A DNA stretch of 64,000 bases from Tanypteryx hageni (taxonomy: Eukaryota; Arthropoda; Insecta; Odonata; Petaluridae), in assembly GCA_028673005.1 (NCBI GenBank), contig CM054112.1, positions 25,781,624-25,845,623 on the forward strand, written 5' to 3'. How positions within the stretch are numbered: the stretch's first letter is position 1; every line of letters starts with the position of its first letter. The translations under genes and the position numbers were made by a program. The notes under the pieces are model-generated. The model was not told the origin of the DNA, searched no databases, and worked only from the letters and a program-made list of their open reading frames with translations. This document shows, piece after piece, positions 1 through 11,463 of this stretch.

Positions 1-1240
1 TATAACAATCAAATTCATGTAATTGTGTGCAAAATAGATGTAACATTCTGTGTATGATAATTCGTTTTCAGTTAGTATTTCATTTTTTTGGTCCCTGATG
101 AATGTCCAAATGATATAATCAGTATTTTCCTCTCCTTGCTGAATAAAATAGGTTTTGATTGCTGTCCAATTCTTGAACAAGCTATCAACAGCATTGAAAA
201 GAGAAAGCCAGCATGTTGGAACATGTCTTAACATTAAAGAGTATTCTTCACCAACAAAATCAAAAATATTCTTTAAATTACTTGCATTTTTAGAATATGA
301 TGAAAACTCATTGAAAACCTTAATTACAAGACTTTCAACATCATATTTCAACAACTTTGTTCCAAATTTGGCCACATTATGAATAATATGGCAATTGCAA
401 TTTGCTTTGATAATATTTGCATTGTTTACTGAGAGCTTTTGAAATACTAAATTACATTCACCAAAATTAACAGCTGCATTATCTGCTGCATAAGAACTAA
501 TAAATTTGGTATCTAAGCCATTAGTTAGTAAAATATTTACAATATTTGTGATTGCTGATGAATTCTCTTCTGAAAAACTTCATTTGAGTTAAAAAATCTA
601 AGAATAAGTGAATAACATTTTATATTACCTTTGTTAGATGCATCTGAAGCTACAGAGAAATATTTTTCTCCACACTCATTCTGTAATAACTCCCAAGAAT
701 ATGGAGCCGTAATGTTTTGAGCTAAACATTCTAATTTAGTACGACCACAATGTATTTTTGCACTCATTTTAGAGTCGGAAAATATCTTACACGATAGCCT
801 TATTCCACACTCTGAAGACAAATAACTGTGATTGTGTATTATTCCATGATAAGCAAAACATAGTTCAGCGATGCTGCTGTGATCTATTACCTTGGAAGAA
901 AGTAGGTGAAAGAAGGAAGAAATGGTCTAGGTAGTTTTTGTTATAAACGAATTTTGATTATGCTTCGCAGTGTTCAAATGTTTCTTCAAAGTTCCAGTGC
1001 CTTCGCTTTTTAAAGATATCAAAGAGGAACATAAAATGCATTTTGCTGTAAAACGATCATCAGTTTTTGCAATCCATGATGAATAATTTGGATCTTTGAG
1101 CCATTCGTCTTTGAATGCACAAAACCTTTTCTTTGGTGGTGAAGATAATAGTCTTTTACGTGATTTAGAAACTTTATATTTATCAAATTGGACTGAATGC
1201 TCATCGGAATAGCTACCATTAATTTTTTCAATACCCTTTT
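1..1240 (-). pseudogene. hAT transposase remnant (KIAA1586-like), frameshifted and partial
   Basis: Read right to left, the minus strand gives a C2H2-type zinc-finger block at about 1150-960 (CAFKDEWL, then CILC, then LKKHLNTAKH). At 821-590 comes the hAT core start (KIHCGRTK, YFSVASDASNKGNIKCY). After a frame change between about 590 and 545 the reading continues in another frame (SSYAADNAAVNFGE, then NCNCHIIHNVAKFG, about 500-370). The family is hAT proteins with a SYSADNAS..NFG..C.CHI.HN signature. At least one frameshift and the missing 3' part mark it as a decayed copy. The product would have been a nuclear DNA transposase. Confidence 0.75.
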
Positions 1241-1663
1241 CATAAAAGAAAATTTAAAAACAAAATTGAATTATACTTATGATTTATGAATATTAAAATA
1301 TTACTGATAAAATACTTCTTTGAAGTTACTCATAATAACATCGCTAGTTGTCTTTTAATTTCTTAGAACTTCAAGCTATTTACTAACACGCTTTAAACAA
1401 ACTTCTGTAGGATTTATATCTGAATATGACGATGACCCTATTACATTCGTGAAAACTTAATAGGTATTATACAACAATCGAAGTATAATCTATATTTGCT
1501 AATAAAGTAAATATCTATACTACATATAAAAATGAATTTTCAATAAAACAAATACTACTATGTCAAAAAAGTCGGGACAATTTGGGAAAGAAGCAGGACA
1601 TGTGCAAAAAATCATTCAAAAGTCGGGACTGTCCCGCTACAATTGGGACAGGTGGCAACCCTA
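1..1663 (-). mobile_element. hAT transposon, 5' part, cut by the window edge
   Basis: Minus-strand hAT element that enters from outside the left edge. Its 5' terminus is inferred at 1663. There the minus strand reads TAGGGTTGCCACCTGTCCC, a hAT-style end, followed by a second inner GTCCCGACTTTT motif. The candidate 8-bp target TTTGTAGT (1664-1671) cannot be checked because the other end is outside the window. The transposase remnant fills 1 to about 1240, and 1240-1560 is AT-rich with no recognised coding. Confidence 0.6.
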
Positions 1664-2321
1664 TTTGTAGTAATAGCAAATGCCGAACATCAAGGCCACA
1701 CTTACTAAAACATTGTAGTCTAATTGTAAATTGGTAGATATATTTTAATTCCATTTAATTTAGTAGTTAGCCTTTGCTGAGCTAAAGCGGTGACAATAAT
1801 GGGGATTTAGGAGACCACCCTCACTGTAAGGGCCGGTTTTTTAGTTGGAGAGAATCATTTAGAGATTTATTGATGCGACTAACCCTCAAGACCTCGATTA
1901 AAAGTGAACAAGGATGCATATGCAGTATACTCTTTCCTAAATGGTAGGCCCTTGTTAGCCCATCGCGGCCATTTTCAGAGGACGTTTTGGTTTTCCCGTT
2001 TACCCTCATCCATTTCCGCATATGGTCACCAAAAGTATCGAAATACGAGGTCGGGTCCTTGCTTGCCTAACTATTAGTAAAGGTTTTTCAGTAATAAATA
2101 AAAAATACGAAAGGAAAGTCGGAAACCCGTCCTTAAGATCTCTGTGCCTTTTGTAACTAATTGTGCAATCGATTGATTGCATTCAAAGTAGAATAAAGGG
2201 GGGGCCAGGGCCCCCCCTGGGCTACGTCCCTGCTCCCCATCCTTCCTTCTTATTTCCATTCATAACTTCCTCCCAATTAATGCTTTATAAAATACGTAAT
2301 ATTATCGTTCCTATAAAAGTA
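1664..2321. other. Unassigned AT-rich spacer with one hAT-MITE-like end
   Basis: No gene is visible. Near 2195-2235 there is a G-run/C-run block ending CTGGGCTACGTCCCTGC. This resembles the terminus of the CAGGGA-GTA hAT MITEs seen at 63080-63353, but no partner end was found, so the element is not delimited. The 61-71 residue open frames here are not convincing. Confidence 0.4.
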
Positions 2322-3244
2322 CAGACATACCTCACCTTGCGCGGATTCGTTATAGCGCGAATTTATGAAAAGTGATTTCTTTTATGAAATGGCACTCATT
2401 TTTTAAATGTCATTTTCTATTAAGTAGGTACATAAAAGGAGGCAAAAGTTAAGAATGCGTAAACGCAACACCCTCTCAGAGAATTTATAAAACATTTTTT
2501 AACAATGACATTATAACACAATTTAGATATATTCTAATATCCCTGTACTGTGACATTGTTTTAAACCCACAGCCTTTAAAAAAACTTTATTTTAATAATA
2601 CTGCTTTCTGAAAACCCTCTTCGCCTTGTAACCCTCACCCAAATACCCCTGAATGCCATTATTTGTGAAAATACCGACACCACATGCTCCGTCCGCTTGA
2701 GGCAGCACCCCTTTAGGTGGAAGGCCGACTATGGGTTCTATTGCGGTCGGCCTTTCATTTCTTTTGCCAGTAACCAAAGAAAATACACCTGATTTGGGTC
2801 TTCGCACATTTAGATAGAGTTAGGGCAGAATGACAACGACAGGGAACGCATATCTGCTGTCAGGAAGATTGTCAATCAAGGCATCGCCTGTTATGGAGAA
2901 ATTCTGCGCGACCGGAAGAGGATGGCGAGGCAATTCGCGCTTGACGCCTTCCTCTAGAAGCCGTCATCTTCCATGGAACCGCAGCCAGGAACTTTATGAC
3001 GGGGGTTAAAAATAATTTTACTATGTATAAATCCATTAATGAACATCAATATTTAGTGTTTTTATTCACTTACTGTTTCTTCTTGTTTAATACGCATTTT
3101 ATTAATATTTCACTTTAGTTCTTCCGTCCATGGAACCTATCCTCATTAACATAATACGAGTATGTTATGGCCCCATTTTGCGCGAATTTCACTTAGCGCG
3201 AAATTTTCAGGAACCGACCTGTCGCGCAAAGCGAGATATGACAG
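2322..3244. mobile_element. pogo/Tigger-like MITE, 923 bp
   Basis: The left end CAGACATACCTCACCTTGCG and the right end (minus strand) CTGTCATATCTCGCTTTGCG are inverted copies. They are flanked by TA at 2320-2321 and 3245-3246, as pogo/Tc1-mariner insertion requires. Both subterminal regions also carry GCGCGAA/TTCGCGC motifs. No transposase is visible inside. A GC-richer patch at about 2825-2990 could encode a short peptide (GIACYGEILRDRKRMARQ) that I do not recognise. It may be a captured fragment. Confidence 0.75.
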
Positions 3245-3379
3245 TAGGCATATGCGGAATATGGGCTTGATTACTCGGGCAACTTTTAATTAAAAACCTA
3301 AAATTTGACCAAAATAAGTGATTCACACGCTAAATTCGAGTGATGTCGAATCGAAGGCGGCAAAATACGTTAAAAATGA

Positions 3380-3600
3380 GAAGTCTTGATCATTTTATTT
3401 TTTTAAATCCAGGTCCAAACTTCATAGAATAATTTCTCGAATTTATATTAGCAAATTAATGCAAGCCTGCAGGTCAGAAATCCCATTTTCGCGTGTTATC
3501 TAATGGGAAATGGAAATCGTCCTCTGGAGTCGAACCCCGGATTTTATTGGCGATTTTTTATTCGCAATTCCATTTTTACGTACGAGCTAAACATTTTCTG
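3380..3600 (+). repeat. Dispersed repeat with a GAGTCGAACCC core, copy 1
   Basis: Shares CTGCAGGTC, a TATCTAATGGGAAAT-type stretch and TGGAGTCGAACCCCGG with blocks at 4380-4615 (inverted) and 55760-56000. The conserved core is the reverse complement of a pol III B box (GGTTCGACTCC), so a SINE origin is possible. Confidence 0.55.
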
Positions 3601-4379
3601 GAAATGTCAATCTCCCATCTGCAACCATTATTGAGTTATTATTAGCGTTTACAGAGCGTTACTGACGAACTTGTTAGGGAGAAACTTGTTATTTTTTTAG
3701 ATACATAACGATTATACAGAAAAACATACAATAAAAGATTAGTTAAACTTCATTATTTTGTGTGAAAATATTTCGTTATAACGGTAAATGTAACGACAAA
3801 CGAAATTTAGATTTTAGCGTAACAAAATACGCAACGAAAAACGAAATAAATTTTTTGCTATAGTGAAAAACGTAACTAAACTTTTTTTACGTTTGTCAAC
3901 GCTGGAACTAATGAATTAGGCGATATTCCTTTCTCCACCCCTCCCCATCTCTCTCTTCTTATGTCCACATTTGCCATTTCATTTCGCAACTCTTTTCTTA
4001 GTACTTTTAATTTCTTTCGATTGGAATACTATGTCTAATATTAGGAAAAATAATTTATTTTAGTTTTTTTTTAATCGATATATTATGCATGGTTGCTTTC
4101 TCACTTGGATAAATTATAATATAATATAATAAATCATATTTTGTGAATTTTATTACATTTTGGTTTTAACTCAATTTGGCGACTGCGAGCCAACGTGTAA
4201 TTTGTTTTCTTTTTATTTCATATTTGTTCTACAAATGCTTAATCTTCATATCTTATTATATAATAAGCGCCGCTCTTAGAAAGGCTTTATAAAAGAGCGG
4301 GAGAATCGAGATCTATTTATGACATTGTAATGCTATTTCAACAAACTCTCTGAGTAGGTAGAAAATTGAAATATGGTAG

Positions 4380-4615
4380 GAGTTTTTGATTCTTATAGTA
4401 AATGCCATTTACGAAAAAATCCTCGAAAAAGACCCGGGTTCGACTCCAGGAGATAATTTCTATTTCCCATACGATAACACGTAAAAATCGATTTATCGAC
4501 TTGCAGGCTTTTACTCTTTTGCAAATGAAAATTAGAAATAACTGACCTACGATCTTCGGACCTGGACCGTTTTAAAGAAAAATAAATAAAGTTTCTTATT
4601 CTTATAATCACATTT
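4380..4615 (-). repeat. Dispersed repeat with a GGTTCGACTCC core, copy 2
   Basis: Inverted relative to the copies at 3380 and 55760. It contains a perfect B-box-like GGTTCGACTCC near 4437-4447. Its 72-residue minus frame is alignable with the plus frame at 55718-55987 (shared SLQV, MGN, ESNPG, FFRKW). This reflects DNA-level repeat homology rather than a gene I can name. Confidence 0.6.
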
Positions 4616-4794
4616 AGCCTGCAATTCGAAACCGGTCAAGTTACACGTTTAAATCATATTTATTGGGAATATTTAAGCTTTTTAACGATATGTTGCCTTG
4701 CCGGCTGTGTCATTGTTAAACCTCGAGATTGCATTGTTGTCTCAAGTCTTATAATATAATGCGTAAGGAAAGCGTACTTTGAATGTTTTAATAG

Positions 4795-5180
4795 GTTAGA
4801 GAGAAGGAGAGAGAGGGAATGAGAGAGGAGAGAGAAAGAAAGAAAAATGTCTCCCTCTTCCACCTAGGGAGACAGAGAAAAAGGAAGAGGAAGAAATAGG
4901 TAGATAATGTTGTTTATTAGGACAAGATTGAGACTGAAAGCATATTTTACAGAGGAGAGAGGGGGAGATGGGGGAAGAGAGAGATAGTAAGGACGAGAGA
5001 TAAAGGGGGAGAGAGGGAGGGAGACAGAAGGAGTGGGAGAGATAGATAAATAGAAAATGGTCTTTATTAGGGCGAGATTGAGTCTAGGAAGTCTATTTTT
5101 CCAGAGAAGGGGAGTGAGAGGGGTAATGGAAGGGTAGAGGTTTGGAGAGAGGAAGTGAGCAAAGGAGGAAGAATGGGAGG
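4795..5180. repeat. Purine-rich (GA) low-complexity tract
   Basis: The + strand is almost wholly G and A, built of GAGAGA, GGGAGA and AAGAAAG units with a few interruptions (for example the TTTATTAGGRCRAGATTGAG motif at about 4913 and 5065, a local direct repeat about 150 bp apart). No coding is seen. Confidence 0.8.
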
Positions 5181-5188
5181 TGCCTTAA

Positions 5189-6273
5189 CCCCTTAAATGC
5201 GTTGAGCGACTAAAGTCCTCAATTTTTTTTACCTTTAAGTGCGTAAGTCGACTTTAGTCCATGTGCGATAAAAATCGTTTCAGTTGGAGGATCTAATTGA
5301 AAATAGTCGCAACATCCTTTGCACTTACTTGCAGAAATTTGGTTGAGAATTCATTAAATACGAATACTGTTTACCATAATTTGTCAGGTTGATTTTCTCC
5401 AGGAAAATTGTGCGTATCTGTCTTGTGGACTTATTGTTATATAATAAAAAGAATAATGTAAAGTGTATTATGTAATATAAAATATATAAGGTATATTATA
5501 TAAGATATAATTTAAAATCTAGAATTTACTCTATAATTTTCTTTTATATAACTGAATGAATTTGTTCATAAAGTTCACAAGTGTAATGCCACAAGTTACC
5601 TATGCTCAAAGGGTCAAAATTCTTAAAAATTTGTATAAATTTCACAAAATGTTTTATTATTAATTTAAAATACCTTTTTATGATTTACTACATTTATTAT
5701 TTTCTAATCTGTGAATAAAAGGTTAAAAAGAATCTTTGTTATGTTTTTTTTAAGTTACAACATTCCTGGTAACCCAAATAGCATTTTTTTCATAAGCCAT
5801 ATGCTAAGGTAACAGAAACAGAGGTAGCCTGACGCTAGGAAATGCGTTTCACGCGGCAAGCATCCGTGACGCAAATCTACGTTCTGTCCGATAGCAGCAG
5901 TTAGTTGCTGGTACCGTTACGTAATTTTAACAAAAATGGGTAAATTTTAGCAACTATTAAATGCAAATGCTAAATTTTTTATATAAGCTATAAAGTTGTA
6001 TTTGGGGTAGGTTTTTATCCATAATCAGAGTTCATTACTGCCGATTTCAGCTAACGTAAAAAATATTTACACGAAATTAACAATTTTCTACCAAAAAAGT
6101 TAACATTTAACAACAAAAAATTTATTTCCTCCATTTCACTGCCATATATGTATGCCCCAAACCCATTTACATAAGAAGTAACCAAAAAAATTCAATTATA
6201 ACACTTTATTTTTTAATGGAGTTTTAACACATTTCAGGGAATAAAAAATTTTTATCTTGACGCAGCTAAAGGG
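5189..6273. mobile_element. piggyBac-like MITE, 1085 bp, TTAA flanks
   Basis: TTAA at 5185-5188 and 6274-6277 flanks imperfect terminal inverted repeats: left CCCCTTAAATGCGTTGAGCG, right (minus) CCCTTTAGCTGCGTCAAGAT. The TTAA target and CCCTTT-type ends fit piggyBac-superfamily non-autonomous elements. The interior is AT-rich with no transposase. Confidence 0.65.
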
Positions 6274-6399
6274 TTAAATTAAATACTTAATCCACGCATA
6301 CCCGTCATATTTGACGGGCAAATACGCTTGTATTTAAATAAAACCTCAGTGTTAGAACCCGTAAATAAGAACAAGCATGAGTAATCGCACATATTTATC

Positions 6400-6985
6400 T
6401 GGAGTATGAAAAAGTCTGCTCGCGATGACGCAATGAAAAGGTGTAGAGCAGGTCTTTCTTCTTGGCTGAAATCGGAAGTTACGAGTACACTTTGTGAAGT
6501 CGACGTGGGAAATAGTATAAACGGAGTGACAAAAAATCTAAAAGTGTCAACAAATCTTTAATTGAAGGCAGAGACTGTGAGCAAAATGAACTTCTAAAAT
6601 CTGAAGATACTGCTCCAATTTTGGGAATGGAAAAAACAGCCAGCGAAGTGACATACGCCTCATTTGAGAATACTAGCAATAAAGAAAGCACGAGTGTCTC
6701 GATATCCATGACTGATGATTCTGCAGACTGGCCTATTCCACCTATTATCGGATCAGCGATGCCCTCCACAACAAAATTTTAATCTCTTCTACCCCAAAAA
6801 TAGTGATTCTGTCCGATCTTTATCGGAAGTATATTACTTCAAGAAAACGGATAAAGGAGAAAAAGTCAGGCGCACATGGCTTCTGTATTTGCCAAAAAAA
6901 TTCCACGTGTTTTGCTTCTCGTGTATGTTGTTTGCATCTTACTACCAATTCTTAGATCTGTGTTGTCTTCCAATGCTTCTTTAAT
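6400..6985 (+). pseudogene. hAT N-terminal zinc-finger (TTF/ZMYM-type) remnant
   Basis: The plus strand encodes DDSADWPIPPIIGSAM, then in a shifted frame NFNLFYPKNSDSVRSLS, YYFKKTDKGEKVRRTWLLYL and FCFSCMLFAS. This order matches the TTF-type zinc finger at the N terminus of many hAT transposases and ZMYM-like proteins (tryptophan in R-x-W-L-x-Y, then C-x2-C). The copy stops before the catalytic core, and no element ends were found. It is probably cut off on its right by the Penelope element. Confidence 0.6.
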
Positions 6986-7011
6986 TCTTTGTGCATTGAA
7001 TAGGATGTTTG

Positions 7012-7041
7012 TTTGTGTGTGTGTGTATATATATATATATT
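7012..7041. repeat. (GT)n(AT)n microsatellite
   Basis: A short GTGTGT run leads into ATATAT. It probably marks the 3' junction of the Penelope-like element that lies to the right on the minus strand. Confidence 0.8.
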
Positions 7042-7080
7042 AACTTAAGGAAAAGGAAAGGTAGTGATGATGGTGGCAAC

Positions 7081-9856
7081 TAGGGTTTATACAAAAACCG
7101 ACTTCTGAAAAAACTTTTCGAATTCCAGTATTTCCAAAAAACCGGTTAAACCGGTTTTCGAATTTTTTCCATAAAAATATAATTAAAACTAAAAAAAAAT
7201 ATACTTATTTTAATTTTTTTCAGTTTATTTAATATTTATGGAACTAAAAAAATATAACAAAATAAAATATACTCTATACAAAACAAAATAAATAAATAAA
7301 AACTAAAATCCGTACAAATCCGTACAATTTTTCAGTTTATTTAATATTTATGGAACTACAAAAATATAACAAAATAAAATATACTCCATACAAAACCAAA
7401 TTAAAAAAAAACTAAAATAACTAAAATCCGTACAATATATAAATTATAAATATTTATTTCATTTAGTATTTTTCTTCAGGAAATATGATTTCAGAAAACA
7501 TAAAATGTCCACTGAACGATTACCTAATCTTGTTCTTATTCTAGATACAAAATTGTCTGAAATAGAAAATTCTCTCTCACTAGCTACTGAACTTGGTTTT
7601 ATCGTTTTTAGGGCATCAAATAATAAATCTAAATTCTTTGTTCTTTTATTGGTTGCCTCAAATACTGAAAATTCGGCCTTCAGTTTCTTCGGATTTGATA
7701 TTATTTCTTTAGGTTCCTCAAGAAACCTATGAATTGATTTTTCCATGGCTTCTTTTAGAGCATTGCCCTGATTAATAGTTTCTCCGTCTCTGATATATTC
7801 ATCATCGGAATCTGTTTCCATACAAGAATTTGGATATATTCTAGACAATATTTTTCCAGATAAATTAATAATATCGAGTTTTGAAGCTTGTGGAAATACA
7901 CTAGATTTCTTTGTTGAAATGTTTTGTGGATTTTGCAAATATAGCAAAAGGGTTACCAATCCAACTTGTCTTCTTTCTTGAATTCGTACTTCTAAAGCAT
8001 TTAATAATTTGGAACTAATTTCAATCTTTAAATTTTTTAGTTCATTTAACAGAAATTCAAATATGCCTTCACTTGTCAATAAATTGGCATCTCGCCGCCC
8101 TAAGGCCTCAGCTGCTAGGCGTATTGGTCCCAACACTTTAAAAAGCTCCATGATTTTAGGATATTGAGCTTCATTCCACATATGAGAAGCACGAATATCA
8201 TTCAAAGTTTAAACAACACATTCTTTTAATGTTATAAATCTTTCAATCATGGCCTCGAAACTATTCCATCTCATTTGGCAGTCGAGAATCAGACTTCATT
8301 CCTTTCCTTTTTCTTGTTTTACATAATTCTGAAGGATGCTATCTCTTACGGGAGATTTTCTAAAAAATTAGCAAATTTTTCTAATTTGGAAAATTGATTG
8401 TTTGTAATTGTCAGACAACATAGGGAATCCACAGTCGTTATTTAGTTCAAGAGAATTTAAAAAATCCTCGCCATAGTCATCTTCACACTCTACGCCATCT
8501 TCCGATTCCTCACTTGTAACATAACACATCAGTAACTGCTAAGTGTAGGGCGTGTGAATAGCATAGTTCATTAATTATAGGTGATAATTGGCCAAATTTT
8601 TTCATAACAGCGGCACCATCATTTGTTGCTGCAACTATGTCGGTTGCTAGATCCAAGTTAAAAATTTGTAGCCTCTCAGAAACTAATTCTAATGTTTTCT
8701 TAGCATCGCAGGAACTAACTATTGGAACTAAGCCCAAATTAAAATCTTCCGCAAAATGGTGTATATTCAAATATCTGCGATTTCTTTTGCTAGTCCACTC
8801 ATCTAAAGTTATGGAAAGTTTTTTCCCGTTCTTTTTAATACAATCCTATTCATTTATAGTTTCACATTTGGCATTGTCATAAAACATATGAATGAGATCC
8901 ATTACTCGAGAGTTGTTTTTTGGTAATGAATATCCCCGTTGTTGCAAAGACACCCGTATGAACGAGCTTGTTGTAATGCTAATGGACAATCCATCCATTG
9001 CAGCAAGTTTTGCTATAATTTCTCTAAACTGCTCCTTTTCACGAAATTACAAATACTGGCTTGTTTTTGTGGACAGGAGGGGGGTCCAGGTGTTTCTTGC
9101 TTGTCCATCGTTTCTGTTTTCTTGTCGATTATTATTTTATGAACTGCTTTCAGATGATTATGGAGATTGCTCGTAGACGATCCTTTGCAGCTCAACATTT
9201 TATTACAATGATTGCAGCATGCCTTGTCTTTCCAACCTTTTCGAAATTATCCCAAACCTCCGACTTATTTGCAACATTCATTTTGGTCTAAAAATCAAAT
9301 GAAATATTTTAAATATTTTTATCGATGACATTAATATTTAACAATGAAAGAATGTTATATTATTAGAATAGACATTAATAAATTTACTTACGTTGTTTTT
9401 GTTTTTACTAACTAAAACAAGAATAATAACAAGCAATAACATAAACTTCCTATTCCTGCTTGTGATCAAACTCAAGAGAACGGAGCTGTCGCGGCGCGTT
9501 GTGTACTGCGTAGTACGGGCAATACGCAGGACTAAACTGGTCTGGTGGGGTGCACGTGAGCAACACAGCTGATGTCATCAGTCAGTCTGTGTGGTGTCAC
9601 ATAGAATACCATAATAGAGTGCGTTTGTGGATTTGCATGCCAAACATTCGCCTGACTCATGAAGATTAGTTTTACTACAATATGCTTGTGCCCGAGGTGT
9701 TTTCAAGTAAAAATGTTAACGTTTTTAATTAAATAATTAATTAATTTTTACATATTAATTCTAGTATCTAAAACAGGTTTTTTAAATTTAAAACCCGGTT
9801 TTCGAATTTTACAAATTTATCCAAAAAAACCAGTTTTTTAAAACCGACAAACCCTA
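7081..9856 (-). mobile_element. Complete hAT transposon, 2776 bp, perfect 8-bp TSD
   Basis: An identical 8-bp duplication GTGGCAAC lies at 7073-7080 and 9857-9864. The element starts TAGGGTTTATACAAAAACCG and ends with the inverted TAGGGTTTGTCGGTTTTAAA on the minus strand. Subterminal copies of AACCGG / AATTCG motifs occur at both ends. It carries its own (broken) transposase on the minus strand. The flanking sequence on both sides reads as one continuous Penelope-element tail, so the hAT inserted into that retroelement. Confidence 0.9.
7459..9290 (-). pseudogene. hAT transposase (BED finger, RNase H-like core, dimerisation domain)
   Basis: N-terminal BED-type finger at about 9215-9140 (CNHCNKMLSCKG, then NLHNHLKAVH). 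The catalytic-core part is at 8770-8510 (LVPIVSSCDAKKTLELVSE, ATNDGAAVMKKFG, CYSHALHLAVTD). The C-terminal hAT dimerisation domain is in the long open frame 8205-7459 (PSSVASEREFSISDNFVS, RTRLGNRSVDILCFLKSYF), ending at a stop 13-15 codons after that motif. The three parts lie in different frames with gaps of non-reading sequence (8205-8510, 8770-9013), so several frameshifts or stops have accumulated. Order and spacing match an intact hAT transposase of about 600 residues, which would act on its own ends in the nucleus. Confidence 0.85.
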
Positions 9857-9973
9857 GTGGCAACAAGGTGTTGAAGAGAGCCCAGCGGACACTTACCAAG
9901 TTGAGGACCAAGTTGGCAGGCTGCTGGAGGCATCGAAGAGACAGAAAAAACGCACACAAATAAAACACTTAAG

Positions 9974-10000
9974 CTTTTCGGGTATATGCCCTTCATCAGC
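9974..10000 (-). ncRNA. Hammerhead-ribozyme-like core in the Penelope tail
   Basis: On the minus strand CTGATGA (9999-9993) is followed by one unpaired A, a GGG/CCC stem with a CATATA loop, then GAAAA (9979-9975). This is the CUGANGA - stem II - GAAA arrangement of a hammerhead. It sits where Penelope pseudo-LTRs are known to carry such motifs. The extra base between CUGAUGA and stem II departs from the textbook core, and I did not resolve stems I and III, so activity is uncertain. Confidence 0.6.
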
Positions 10001-10219
10001 GATGAAGATAGAGTAACAGAAAGCAACACACTGGGCGGGGAATGACAGGGTGATGTGAGAAGGTTGGTGATTGGAGGAGGCGGGGAGTGGGAAGGGTGGC
10101 TAGCCAATAAGGAGGGAGTGTGATAAGGTAAAGCGCGAATAGCTATAATGTAACTATAGGACACATTGTAAGGGGGCTAATAGGGTTAGCGGAGGTTGAG
10201 GCCAGGCGGGGAGAAAGAG

Positions 10220-11456
10220 TCAAGGAGATGTATTTGTGTCATTGGGTAAGGCGCGAAAACCCCTTACATAGTAACAACTATTGAAGGGGACATTGTGGGC
10301 ATTGGCATGTAATGCAAATGAGAGGGGTCGTCTGAGAGAAACGCTATTCCGGTGACCGTTCATACGGATGTTTAACGGATTGCTGGTGAAGCCTACGTAA
10401 AACGCAGGACATAGGGTGCAGGTGAGGAGGTAAATGACGTTACGGGTGGTGCAGTTGCTTCTAGAGGCGATGGGGTAGGTGATATTGGTGGAGAGACTCG
10501 AGAAAGAAGATGAAGGTAGGTGGATAGGGCAAGTGAGGCAGCGAGGTTTGCCACAGGGGTGAGACCCTAAGGCAAGAGGCGTGGTAGAAGTGGGTAGTTC
10601 CTTCATCCACAAGATATTTCCCAAATTTGGGGGCCGGCGGAAGGAGAGGAGCGGGGTATTGGCAAAATGGTGGGAGGAAGAGGTAAGAATTGGGTGGGCA
10701 GTGTGGAGGATTGTTTTGAGGACCTCGTGGATACCAGGAAGGAAAAGTGTGGTTAGAGTGAGTGGAGTGGGTGTGTGAGGATGGGATCTATTGGTGGTAG
10801 GCGTCATCGCCCTATGGATCTGTTCGCGGACCAGGTCTGGAGGGTAGCCACATTTGAAAAGAACGTCCTCGAGGACAGAGTAATACTGCTCTATCGGAAC
10901 AAAGCCTCCATCCTCGTCGAGCAAGGGCATAGGGGATAGAGGTTTTGGTATGAAGGGGATGGCAGCTATCAAAGTGGAGGTATTGGAGGCTGTTGGTGGG
11001 TTTGATATGAACACAGGTGCAGATTTTACTGTCTTGGATGTAAAGATCGACGTCCAGGAATGTGATGTGGTAGAGAGATTGGTGGGTGAAGGAGAGTGAA
11101 GGATGGGAGGAGAGGCGCGAGAGAAAGGAAACGAGAGTCAGGTCCATGCGTCCAAATGAGGAAGACATCGTCGATGTATCTCACAATCAGTCACAAAAGT
11201 GGTCTTAGAGGTACGTTGAGGAAGAGTCTCTCCCATTCTCAAATTTACTGCCCACCGCAGTACCTCTAATTTGAAGGTAGTGGCGCCCACCGAAGGAGAA
11301 GTTGTTCAATTTGAGCACCATTTCTGCCAAGTCTAATAAGAAATGGGAGGACGGTCTTGCGTCGGGTGGTCTTGAATCCAGGAGTTTACTAAGGGTAGAG
11401 AGTCCGTCATCGTGGGGGATGTTTGTGTAGAGGGAACAGACATCGATAGTGGCCAA
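10220..11456 (-). pseudogene. Penelope-like reverse transcriptase / GIY-YIG endonuclease, frameshifted
   Basis: Pieces in order on the minus strand. RT finger/palm at 11456-11250 (DVCSLYTNIPHDDG, FGGRHYLQIRGTAVG). The catalytic YIDD box is at 11178-11167, in a different frame (RYIDDVFLIWTHGPDS). The thumb region is at 11110-10900 (HPSLSFTHQSLYHITFLDVD, YLHFDSCHPLHTKTSIPYAL). The GIY-YIG endonuclease comes at the C terminus, 10480-10300 (NVIYLLTCTLCPAFYVGFTS, then R..GHR). The protein ends at the stop at 10220. At least two frameshifts break it, and the N-terminal half of the RT is missing. The RT copies element RNA at a nicked chromosomal site and GIY-YIG supplies the nick. Confidence 0.85.
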
Positions 11457-11463
11457 AATGGTA

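Larger units (their letters stand above)
9865..11463 (-). mobile_element. Penelope-like element (RT + GIY-YIG), 5' truncated
   Basis: A minus-strand Penelope element whose 3' non-coding tail (pseudo-LTR) extends through 10220-9865. After the hAT insertion it probably continues to about 7041. Its 5' side ends abruptly at 11463, where a jerky-like pogo transposon begins. The tail contains the hammerhead-like motif typical of Penelope termini (separate entry). Confidence 0.8.

Noticed and set aside
4795..5180. CRISPR-like or coding repeat in the GA-rich tract
   Set aside because: Simple purine low-complexity DNA with no fixed repeat-spacer pattern, in a eukaryotic context.
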